From contig CALVWR010000007.1 in NCBI GenBank assembly GCA_944367565.1, forward strand, positions 1 through 64,000: a stretch of DNA of 64,000 bases, given 5' to 3'. Positions 48,267-59,314 of the stretch are shown one piece after another. The notes beneath the pieces were generated by a model. The model did no database searches. It was not told where the DNA came from and saw only the letters and a program-made list of their open reading frames with translations. This DNA is from an uncultured Clostridia bacterium. GTDB taxonomy: Bacteria > Bacillota > Clostridia > Christensenellales > Borkfalkiaceae. A program made the translations under genes and the position numbers. Within the stretch, counting starts at the first letter, position 1; every line of letters starts with the position of its first letter.

Positions 48267-49301
48267 ATGTTCAAAGGCAAAACGTTACTGATCACGGGGG
48301 GGACGGGAAGTTTCGGAAACGCCGTTCTCAGAAGATTTATTTCAACGGACATCGGGGAGATCCGAATCTTTTCGCGCGATGAAAAGAAACAGGACGATAT
48401 GCGTCACGAATTTCAGGCAAAATATCCGGATTTTGCGGAGAAAATCAAGTTTTACATCGGAGACGTAAGGAATCTCGATTCAATTTCGTCGGCGATGATC
48501 GGCGTCGATTACGTCTTTCACGCCGCGGCGCTCAAGCAGGTGCCGTCCTGCGAGTTTTTCCCGCTGGAAGCGGTCAAGACCAACGTTCTCGGAACGGACA
48601 ACGTCCTGACGGCGGCGATCAACGCGGGGGTCAGAACAGTGATCTGTCTTTCCACCGACAAGGCGGCGTATCCCGTCAACGCCATGGGCACGAGCAAGGC
48701 GATGATGGAAAAGGTGATCGTGGCGAAATCGCGCACCGTCGATCCCGCTAAGACGAAAATCTGCTGTACGCGTTACGGAAACGTGATGTGTTCCCGCGGG
48801 TCGGTGATTCCGCTGTGGATCGAGCAGATCCGCGCGCACGAACCCATTACCGTAACCGAGCCGGACATGACGCGGTTCATCATGTCGCTGGACGAAGCCG
48901 TCGATCTGGTGCTGTTTGCCTTTGAAAAAGGCGTATCGGGGGATATTCTGGTGCAGAAAGCGCCGGCATGTACCATTCAGACGCAGGTGGAAGCGGTTTG
49001 CGAACTCTTCGGCGGGGATAAAAAGGACATCAAGGTGATCGGGATCCGCCACGGCGAAAAGATGTACGAAACGCTTCTGACCAACGAAGAATGTGCGCAC
49101 GCCGTGGATATGGGGAATTTTTACCGCGTTCCCTGCGACAACCGCAGTCTGAATTACGATAAGTACTTCAAGCAGGGCAATCCCGAACGCAACACGCTTA
49201 CGGAATTCAATTCCGACAATACCGAACGGCTTACGGTGGAACAGGTCAAGGAAAAACTTCTGAAACTCGATTATATTAAGGAAGCGCTTAAAAATCAATA
49301 A
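48267..49301 (+). CDS. capE: UDP-GlcNAc 4,6-dehydratase/5-epimerase
   Basis: First enzyme of UDP-N-acetyl-L-fucosamine synthesis (CapE/FnlA/WbjB). 344 aa extended SDR: LLITGGTGSFG (residues 7-17), VFHAAALKQVPSCE, then NAMGTSKAMMEKV replacing YxxxK as in this inverting dehydratase group, and RYGNVMCSRGSVIPLW. GGAG precedes the ATG. Followed by capF and capG in pathway order, which fixes the assignment. Confidence 0.93.
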   Translation: MFKGKTLLITGGTGSFGNAVLRRFISTDIGEIRIFSRDEKKQDDMRHEFQAKYPDFAEKIKFYIGDVRNLDSISSAMIGVDYVFHAAALKQVPSCEFFPLEAVKTNVLGTDNVLTAAINAGVRTVICLSTDKAAYPVNAMGTSKAMMEKVIVAKSRTVDPAKTKICCTRYGNVMCSRGSVIPLWIEQIRAHEPITVTEPDMTRFIMSLDEAVDLVLFAFEKGVSGDILVQKAPACTIQTQVEAVCELFGGDKKDIKVIGIRHGEKMYETLLTNEECAHAVDMGNFYRVPCDNRSLNYDKYFKQGNPERNTLTEFNSDNTERLTVEQVKEKLLKLDYIKEALKNQ

Positions 49302-49313
49302 GGAGCAGGAAAC

Positions 49314-50471
49314 ATGAAAAAAATACTGATCACGGGAGCGAAGGGATTTGTCGGGAAGAATCTGACGGCGACGCTCAATGCGATCCGGGAAGGAAAAGAT
49401 AAGAGTTTTTCCATTTCTCCCGATTTTGAACTCTTATGTTACGATATCGACAGCGACAAGGCGCTGCTCGACGAATATTGCCGCGAATGTGATTTTGTGG
49501 TGCATCTTGCGGGGATCAACCGTCCGCAGGATCCGGCGGAATTCATGAAAGGGAATTTCGGGTTTACCGACGAGTTGCTGGATCTGCTTTCGAAGCACAG
49601 AAACAAAGCGCCGGTCATTTTAAGCTCGTCGATCCAGGCGGAGCTTGCAAACGATTACGGAAAGAGCAAGAAAGCGGGGGAAGAGCGGCTGTTTCAGTAC
49701 GGGGAAGAAAACGACGTAAAAGTGTACGTTTACCGTTTTCCGAATCTGTTCGGGAAATGGTGCCGTCCGAATTATAACAGCGTGGTGGCGACGTTCTGCA
49801 ACAACGTGGCGCGGGGCATCGACATCCGCGTGAACGACAGAAACACGGAGCTGACGCTGGTCTATATCGACGACATCGTGCGCGCGATGATCGAACTGAT
49901 CGCGGAGGACGGCGCGGAGGAAAGCGGGTACGTCTTCGTACATAAGGAATATCACGTCACGCTGGGGCGGATTGCCGATCTGATCATGTCGTTCAGAGCG
50001 TCGCGGGAGACGGGACATATCCCGGATCTTTCCGATCCGTTCATCAAGAAACTGCACGCGACGTATACGAGCTACCTGCCGGAGCACGAATTTTCCTATC
50101 CTCTGACGTCGCATGCCGACGAGCGCGGAAGTTTTACGGAAATTCTCAAAAGCAAAGCTGCGGGGCAGTTTTCCGTGAACGTGATCAAGCCGGGAATCAG
50201 GAAAGGCGAGCATTGGCATCATACGAAGAACGAAAAATTTCTCGTCGTCAGCGGAAAAGGCGTCATACGGTTGAGGAATATTTTTTCCGACGAGGTGTTG
50301 GAATATTACGTATCGGACGAAAAATTTGAAGTCGTGGACATCCCCACGGGATATACGCATAATATAGAAAATCTCGGTGATGCCGATCTTGTGACGTTCA
50401 TGTGGAGCAACGAATGTTTCGATCCCGCCCGTCCCGACACATATTTTCTGAAGGTGAACGAAAATGAGTAA
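49314..50471 (+). CDS. capF: Bifunctional C-3 epimerase/4-reductase for UDP-L-FucNAc
   Basis: 385 aa, second step of the pathway (CapF/FnlB/WbjC). N-terminal SDR domain begins KKILITGAKGFVGKNL with VVHLAGINRPQ; the C-terminal cupin domain (from about 270) holds the zinc site in KGEHWHHTKNEKFLVV. Two-domain architecture is diagnostic. Overlaps capG by 8 bp. Confidence 0.94.
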   Translation: MKKILITGAKGFVGKNLTATLNAIREGKDKSFSISPDFELLCYDIDSDKALLDEYCRECDFVVHLAGINRPQDPAEFMKGNFGFTDELLDLLSKHRNKAPVILSSSIQAELANDYGKSKKAGEERLFQYGEENDVKVYVYRFPNLFGKWCRPNYNSVVATFCNNVARGIDIRVNDRNTELTLVYIDDIVRAMIELIAEDGAEESGYVFVHKEYHVTLGRIADLIMSFRASRETGHIPDLSDPFIKKLHATYTSYLPEHEFSYPLTSHADERGSFTEILKSKAAGQFSVNVIKPGIRKGEHWHHTKNEKFLVVSGKGVIRLRNIFSDEVLEYYVSDEKFEVVDIPTGYTHNIENLGDADLVTFMWSNECFDPARPDTYFLKVNENE

Positions 50472-51603
50472 AATAAAACTGATGACCATAGTGGGAACGC
50501 GTCCGGAGATCATCCGGCTTTCGGAGGTCATCAAGAAATGCGATCGGTACTTCGATCAGATTCTGGTGCATACGGGGCAGAATTACGATTACGAACTCAA
50601 TCAGGTGTTTTTTGAGGATTTGGAGCTCAGAGCGCCGGATTACTATCTGAACGTCGTGGGAAAGGATCTCGGCGAAACGATGGGGAACGTGCTCGCGAAA
50701 TCGTACGCGTTGATGGCGGAAAAGAAACCCGACGCCGTTCTGGTGCTGGGGGATACGAATTCCTGTCTTTCCGCAATCTCGGCAAAACGGTTGCATATTC
50801 CCATCTTTCACATGGAAGCGGGAAACCGTTGTTTCGACGAATGTCTGCCGGAAGAGACGAACCGTCGCATCGTCGATCATATATCCGACGTGAATCTGTG
50901 CTATTCGGAACACGCGCGGCGGTATCTGAACGCCGAGGGAACGGCAAAGGAACGCACCTATGTGACGGGATCGCCCATGGCAGAGGTGCTTCGGGCGAAT
51001 TTTAAGAAGATCGAAAAGAGCAACGTGCTTGCCGAACTCGGATTGGAAAAGAAAAAATATTTTCTTCTTTCGGCGCATCGGGAGGAGAACATCGACACGG
51101 AAGAAAATTTCTTTTCTCTGATGAATGCGGTGAACGCGCTTGCGGAAAAATATCAGATGCCCATCGTGTACTCCACGCATCCGCGCAGTGCGAAATTCAT
51201 CGAAAAGCGCCACTTTACCTTTCATCCGCTGGTGCGCAGCCTGAAGCCCTTCGGCTTCAGCGATTACAATCATTTGCAGATGCACGCGTATTGCTGCGTA
51301 TCCGACAGCGGCACGTTGCCGGAGGAGAGCGCGTTTTATCATTCCGTCGGAAGGGACATTGCCGCGGTATGCATCCGCACGAGTACCGAGCGTCCGGAGG
51401 CGCTCGACAAGGGCACGTTCATCCTTGCCGGCATCACGACGCAACAGGTTTTACAGGCGGTGGACGTGGCGGTCTCCATGTTGGAAAACGGCGACCTTTG
51501 CGAAAACGTTCCCGTCTATACGGAGGACGTGTCGAACAAAGTCGTCAAACTCATACAGAGTTATACCGGCGTTGTCGACAGGATGGTCTGGAGAAAATTC
51601 TGA
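50464..51603 (+). CDS. capG: UDP-N-acetylglucosamine 2-epimerase family, UDP-L-FucNAc-forming
   Basis: 379 aa, final step (CapG/FnlC/WbjD), C-2 epimerisation to UDP-N-acetyl-L-fucosamine. GT-B-like epimerase fold with KLMTIVGTRPEIIRLSEV at the start, VLGDTNSCLSAI, HMEAGNRCFDECLPEE and YCCVSDSGTLPEESAF. The GNRCFDEC motif and position behind capE-capF separate it from WecB. Confidence 0.94.
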   Translation: MSKIKLMTIVGTRPEIIRLSEVIKKCDRYFDQILVHTGQNYDYELNQVFFEDLELRAPDYYLNVVGKDLGETMGNVLAKSYALMAEKKPDAVLVLGDTNSCLSAISAKRLHIPIFHMEAGNRCFDECLPEETNRRIVDHISDVNLCYSEHARRYLNAEGTAKERTYVTGSPMAEVLRANFKKIEKSNVLAELGLEKKKYFLLSAHREENIDTEENFFSLMNAVNALAEKYQMPIVYSTHPRSAKFIEKRHFTFHPLVRSLKPFGFSDYNHLQMHAYCCVSDSGTLPEESAFYHSVGRDIAAVCIRTSTERPEALDKGTFILAGITTQQVLQAVDVAVSMLENGDLCENVPVYTEDVSNKVVKLIQSYTGVVDRMVWRKF

Positions 51604-51654
51604 AAAGGTTCCCGGGCGTCGGGCTTTTCGGGAAGCGAATTACGGGAGAAAAAC

Positions 51655-52467
51655 ATGAATGAATTGCAGTCGGTTTCCATGGACTTGCTGAAGGAGTTCG
51701 TGCGGCTTTGCGAGGCGTTGCATCTGAGATATTTTGCCGTCGGGGGAACGTGTCTCGGTGCCGTACGTCACGGCGGATTTATTCCGTGGGACGACGATAT
51801 CGACGTCGGAATGCCGCGGCGCGATTATGAGATTTTCATCAAGGAAGCGCCGGCGATATGTAAGGAATATTATTACATTCAGAATTTCAAAAGAGAAGAA
51901 GAACCCGATCTGATCTATATCTTCACGAAAATGAGAGACAGCCGTACGGCGTTTATCGAGAAGGGATGTCGGGACAAGTCGTTCAATCAGGGGATCTTCC
52001 TCGATATTTTTCCGCTCGACGGAGAAAACCGGGATCCCGGATTCTGGTTCAGGAGTAAGTTTCTCGGATATAAAATCGCGGGCGATACGCTGAAAAACGG
52101 GCGGCCGATTCATAAACTCATCCGCCTTTTCTTGAAATTTTATCCGATTTCCCTGGAAAAGGCGCGCAGAAAGCTGGATAAGATGTTTTCAAAATACGAT
52201 TATGAAACGTCGGAAAAGGTGGCGAATTACTGCGGCGCGTGGGCGAAGAAAGAGGTCATGAAACGGGAATGGATCGAGCCGGTAAAAACGCTTGCGTTTG
52301 AGGATATTACGGTGAATGTTCCGGGCAATTACGACGCGTATCTGAAGCGGATGTACGGAAATTATATGCAGTTGCCGCCGGAAGAGAAAAGACAATCCCA
52401 CCACGATTGCGAGATCGTGGATGCCGAAAAATCGTTTACGGAATATAAAAAGGAGAAACAGCAATGA
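51655..52467 (+). CDS. LicD-family phosphotransferase
   Basis: 270 aa. The LicD signature is complete: FAVGGTCLGAVRHGGFIPWDD followed by acidic DDDID (46-50). The family moves phosphocholine or other phospho-alcohols from CDP-activated donors onto glycans, and its animal relatives fukutin and FKRP use CDP-ribitol. The next two genes look like a CDP-ribitol synthesis pair, so ribitol-phosphate transfer is the favoured inference. Overlaps the cytidylyltransferase gene by 4 bp. Confidence 0.85.
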   Translation: MNELQSVSMDLLKEFVRLCEALHLRYFAVGGTCLGAVRHGGFIPWDDDIDVGMPRRDYEIFIKEAPAICKEYYYIQNFKREEEPDLIYIFTKMRDSRTAFIEKGCRDKSFNQGIFLDIFPLDGENRDPGFWFRSKFLGYKIAGDTLKNGRPIHKLIRLFLKFYPISLEKARRKLDKMFSKYDYETSEKVANYCGAWAKKEVMKREWIEPVKTLAFEDITVNVPGNYDAYLKRMYGNYMQLPPEEKRQSHHDCEIVDAEKSFTEYKKEKQQ

Positions 52468-53149
52468 AATATTCCTGTGTACTGCTTGCCGGCGGGAACG
52501 GCAAAAGGATGCAGAACACCACGCCGAAGCAGTATCTGCTGCTGGCGGGAAAACCCATCATCATGCACAATCTGGAACGGGTAGACGCCGTGGACGACAT
52601 CGACGAAGTGATCATCGTCTGCGAACGCGGATATATTCCGTATATCAAGGATCTGCTCGTCAGTTACAATCTGAAAAACAGGTATGTTTTTGCCGAAGCG
52701 GGAGAATCGAGACAGCAATCGGTGTATAACGGGCTGAAGGAAGTGAGCAATGCGTCGGTGCTGATTCACGAGGCGGCGCGACCGTTTGTGACGAAAGAGG
52801 ATTTTCAGAGGATCATCGAGGAAGAAGAACCGAATGTAAGTTATTCCTATCCCATTCCGTTCACGGTGCTGAAGGGAAAAGATTATGTGGAGGAGATCCT
52901 GAACCGGACGGAGCTGGTCAACATTCAGCTGCCGCAGAAATTCGATACGGCGCTCATCAGAGAAGCGCACAGGAAAGCGGCGGAAGAAAATCTGCATTTC
53001 ACGGAAGACGCGGGATTGCTGAAACAGATGTGTCCGGATGCCAGAATCAGGCTTATAAAAGGATCGGCAAACAATATCAAGATCACCGAACCGATCGATC
53101 TGCTGGTTGGCGAAATCATCTATCGCGAATACATTGCGGGGAGAAAATA

Positions 53150-53150
<1 letters not shown>
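52464..53150 (+). CDS. IspD/TarI-like cytidylyltransferase
   Basis: 228 aa. VLLAGGNGKRM (7-16 region) with Lys22 in PKQY is the CTP-binding start; HEAARPFVT and IQLPQKFDTALI follow. Sequence alone would allow IspD (MEP pathway), but the position between LicD and an SDR in a capsule operon, with overlap on both sides, points to D-ribitol-5-phosphate cytidylyltransferase as in TarI or the N-terminal half of Bcs1/Acs1. Confidence 0.82.
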
Positions 53151-56726
<3,576 letters not shown>

Positions 56727-56820
56727 AATTATGCCGGGTTTCGGGAGAAGTGCGGATAGAGTCCGCGATCGGCAGACCCGAAACGGTTTCATAAAGCCGC
56801 CGGAACAACAGCGTGCAACG

Positions 56821-56863
56821 AAAAAGAGTGCGGGATCGCGATTTGCGATCCCGCACTCTTTTT
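56821..56863. terminator. Bidirectional terminator after the GH2 gene
   Basis: 19-bp perfect stem (56821-56839 with 56845-56863), starting with AAAAA and ending with TTTTT, about 95 nt after the GH2 stop and 33 nt from the end of the AraC pseudogene on the other strand. Closes the polysaccharide operon. Confidence 0.9.
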
Positions 56864-56895
56864 ACGCAAAGAAGGGTTTTCCTTGCAGGAAAAAA

Positions 56896-57738
56896 TCATT
56901 GCAGCTGGATGCGAAAATCTTCCGCGACAAATTTGATGTTGTCGGAATCGGTCCAGAATGCAAATCCCTGTTCTTCAAACGTTTCGCGGTATTTTTTCGG
57001 CGTGATGCCGAATTTTTCCTTGAATGCGGATTCAAATCTTCTCAAGGAACTGTATCCCGCCTGCTGTGCGATGGAACCGATGGGATAGTTGGTCACTTTC
57101 AGCAGGTTTTTCGCGCTTTCCAGATGCTTTGCGATGAGAAGCTGTTTAAAACTTTGTCCTACCGCCTGTTTCAGATACAGGTTGAGCTGATGCAACGATA
57201 TGCCCGTCTTTGCGGCGATCTGCTGTCCTAAAAGCTCGCTGTTGTAGTGGCTGTCCAGGAGCGACAATGCTTTTGCAACATAGATATTGTGCTTTTTCCC
57301 CAAAATGGTGAGTTTGCGGCTTTTGCAGATCTCGATGATGAGCTTTTTCAGACAGATTTCCAGATCGATGTCGAAATATTCGTCTTTTTTATTATGGTAA
57401 TTGTTGTAAAGTAAAAGCAATGTCTGCGAAAGGATAGAATATACGTCGGAATCGTCCGCGAAAATCAGGATGTCGTTGAGGGAATTGCAAAGGTTTCCGA
57501 TGGGTTCGCAGTTTTTTGCAAAGGAACTCGAAAAAAGAAACTGTTTCGGCAATACGCTTTTCAGGTTTGTATCCAGTTCGAGTATCAGCATATGCACCTT
57601 GTCGTTTACAAACTGCAGATGGGGAACGTGAGAATCGATGAGAACAAACTGCCCGGAAGAGACCGTTACGCGTTTCGCCGTCCCGGGATTCGTTTCCGCA
57701 CCGGTCGCGCCTGCCGCCTTGCGGTACAGTTTTTCGTT
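56896..57738 (-). pseudogene. AraC-family regulator, 5'-truncated
   Basis: The C-terminal DNA-binding half is intact (LGQQIAAKTGISLHQLNLYL; GSIAQQAGYSSLRRFESAFK; FGITPKKYRETF). Sensor-domain sequence continues upstream in frame (KRVTVSSGQFVLIDSHVPH around 57630-57670) beyond the first possible start codons, GTG 57597 or ATG 57591, neither with a ribosome site, and is cut by an in-frame TGA at 57739-57741. No start codon lies between. The gene has lost its 5' end at the junction with the GH36 fragment. Reading from 57597 would give a 233-aa protein with a broken sensor. Confidence 0.72.
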
Positions 57739-57966
57739 TCAAAAGACAAACACAAGGCACTTTTGACCATTTTGCAGCTGAACGGCAATTATAACCGTCT
57801 TTGGGAGATCGTGAAATTAAACGGTTTGCTGCCCGATCGGAAATACCGTTGTCTGCAGACAAAAAAAGTATATTACGGAAAGACGCTGATGAACCTCGGC
57901 ATTTTCATCAACGATCTGCGGGGCAACGGCGCCTGCCGACAGTATGAATTCGAACAGCTCGACTGA
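57715..57966 (+). pseudogene. GH36 alpha-galactosidase, C-terminal remnant
   Basis: The last ~80 codons of an alpha-galactosidase-like gene: FFVSKDKHKALL, then NGLLPDRKYRC, VYYGKTLMNLGI and a short tail to TGA 57964-57966. This fits the C-terminal beta domain of GH36 enzymes (VSxDxxxA, LxGLxPxxxYR, YxGxxLMxxG). Upstream of about 57720 the plus-strand frame becomes the antisense of the AraC gene, so the catalytic domain is gone. A terminator follows at 58010, as expected for a real gene end. Confidence 0.68.
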
Positions 57967-58009
57967 AGAAAACGACGCTTCACAGCGAGAGCGCTTTCCG
58001 ATAAGGATT

Positions 58010-58053
58010 CCGATCTCCCCGTACGCGCGCGGCGTACGGGGGGATCGGTTTTT
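58010..58053 (+). terminator. Terminator of the lost GH36 gene
   Basis: 17-bp stem (58010-58026 with 58032-58048) with one G-T pair, loop GCGCG, then a T run. It remains although the gene in front of it is truncated. Confidence 0.82.
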
Positions 58054-58108
58054 ACGGGCGCGCACCGTGCGGGAAAAACCGCCTTATTTTTGAATTTTTG
58101 TTTTTCTC

Positions 58109-58137
58109 TTGACAGAGCGGCTGTTTTGCGCGATAAT
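58109..58137 (+). promoter_or_regulatory. Sigma-A promoter for the LacI regulator
   Basis: TTGACA (58109-58114), 17-bp spacer, GATAAT (58132-58137). The expected start of transcription, about 7 bases further, coincides with the A of the ATG at 58144. Confidence 0.78.
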
Positions 58138-58143
58138 AAAGTT

Positions 58144-59142
58144 ATGAATAAAGTAAAAATGAGTGACATTGCCAAAGCAATGAACATCAGCACCGTCACG
58201 GTGAGCAAGGCGCTTGCGGACAAAGACGGCGTCAGCGAAAAACTCCGCGCTGAAATCAAGGAAAAAGCGAAAGAGTTGGGCTATGTTTATAACAGACTGC
58301 CTCTTCTGATGAGAGAGGGGATTACCTATAACATCGGAATTCTGATTTCCGAAAGATTTCTCGGCGCATATTCTTTTTATTGGGAATTTTACCATAAATT
58401 GCAGTTGCTTTTGCAGAAAACGCAATATTCGGGACTGCTTGAGATCGTGACGGCGGATCGGGAGAAGGAATGTGCCATGCCGGAATTTATCGACGGCAAC
58501 AAGGTGGACGGATTGATCGTCCTCGGGCAGTTCTCCCTGCCGTATCTTGAGGAGATCGTAAAGAAGAACAAACCGTATGTGTTTCTGGATTTTGCGCTGG
58601 ATGTCGGCGGTAAAAATTCCGATTGCGTGATCAGCAATAATTTTTACGGCAGTTATACCGTCACGAATTACCTGATCGGGAAAGGACACAGGGAGATCGT
58701 TTTTGTCGGCTCGCTGGAAACGACGAGTATTTTAGACCGGTATCTGGGGTATCTCCGCTCCATGATGGAACATAAACTCGCGTATTATCCGCCGGTCGCG
58801 GATCGGGATGCCGAAGGGAAATATATCGGCATACAGCTTCCGGAACGGAAAGCGACGGCGTATGTGTGCAACAACGACCGTGTTGCCAGTATGCTGATCA
58901 GAACCCTCACGGAAAAAGGATTCCGCGTGCCGGAGGACGTTTCCGTGACGGGCTTTGATAATTCCGAAGAACTTGTGGACGGCATCGGCATCACCACCAT
59001 GGCGGTGGACGTGGAGAAGATGTGCGAAGTCGCGGTGGAGCTGATCCTCAAAAAAATCACCACCGGTGCCGAAGTCGAACGCGGCAGAAATCTTGTCGAA
59101 TGTAAGTTGGTGCAGAAACAATCCGTTGCCGTAAGAGCATAA
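58144..59142 (+). CDS. LacI-family transcriptional regulator
   Basis: 332 aa. The N-terminal helix-turn-helix and hinge are classic (MSDIAKAMNISTVTVSKALADKDGVSEKLR, residues 6-35), followed by a periplasmic-binding-protein-like sugar sensor (VDGLIVLGQFS; VCNNDRVASMLIRTL; SVTGFDNSEEL). The start at 58144 has no ribosome site and lies at the predicted transcription start, so the message may be leaderless; ATG 58159 is an alternative. Probably controls the downstream lipoprotein operon through the palindrome at 59271-59300. Confidence 0.92.
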   Translation: MNKVKMSDIAKAMNISTVTVSKALADKDGVSEKLRAEIKEKAKELGYVYNRLPLLMREGITYNIGILISERFLGAYSFYWEFYHKLQLLLQKTQYSGLLEIVTADREKECAMPEFIDGNKVDGLIVLGQFSLPYLEEIVKKNKPYVFLDFALDVGGKNSDCVISNNFYGSYTVTNYLIGKGHREIVFVGSLETTSILDRYLGYLRSMMEHKLAYYPPVADRDAEGKYIGIQLPERKATAYVCNNDRVASMLIRTLTEKGFRVPEDVSVTGFDNSEELVDGIGITTMAVDVEKMCEVAVELILKKITTGAEVERGRNLVECKLVQKQSVAVRA

Positions 59143-59145
59143 CCA

Positions 59146-59180
59146 AAACGGCGGAGATCGCAAATCTCCGCCGTTTTTTT
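59146..59180 (+). terminator. Terminator of the LacI gene
   Basis: 13-bp perfect stem (59146-59158 with 59164-59176), loop of five, followed by a run of T. Confidence 0.88.
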
Positions 59181-59232
59181 ATTCCAAAAAGAAATTTTAT
59201 GACAAAAAAAGTAAAAAATTTTCAAAAAGCCA

Positions 59233-59261
59233 TTGACAAAGCCCCTCTTCTGTCGTATACT
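59233..59261 (+). promoter_or_regulatory. Sigma-A promoter of the GH5/lipoprotein operon
   Basis: TTGACA (59233-59238), 17-bp spacer, TATACT (59256-59261). Transcription would start at about 59268, directly before the palindrome. Confidence 0.85.
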
Positions 59262-59270
59262 ATATGTAGA

Positions 59271-59300
59271 TTTATTTACTTAATGCATTAGGTAAATAAA
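59271..59300. promoter_or_regulatory. 30-bp palindromic operator
   Basis: TTTATTTACTTAATG is followed by CATTAGGTAAATAAA; the arms are reverse complements with a single mismatch. It covers +3 to +33 of the transcript and ends immediately before the AGGAGG ribosome site (59301-59306), ideal for a repressor. The LacI gene just upstream is the likely binder, although LacI operators usually centre on CG and this one centres on ATGCAT. Confidence 0.7.
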
Positions 59301-59314
59301 AGGAGGTCTGTGAG

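Noticed and set aside
57592-57714. Plus-strand frame upstream of the GH36 remnant as part of that gene
   Set aside because: It is the antisense of the AraC sensor domain, whose minus-strand reading is clearly protein-like (KRVTVSSGQFVLIDSHVPH).
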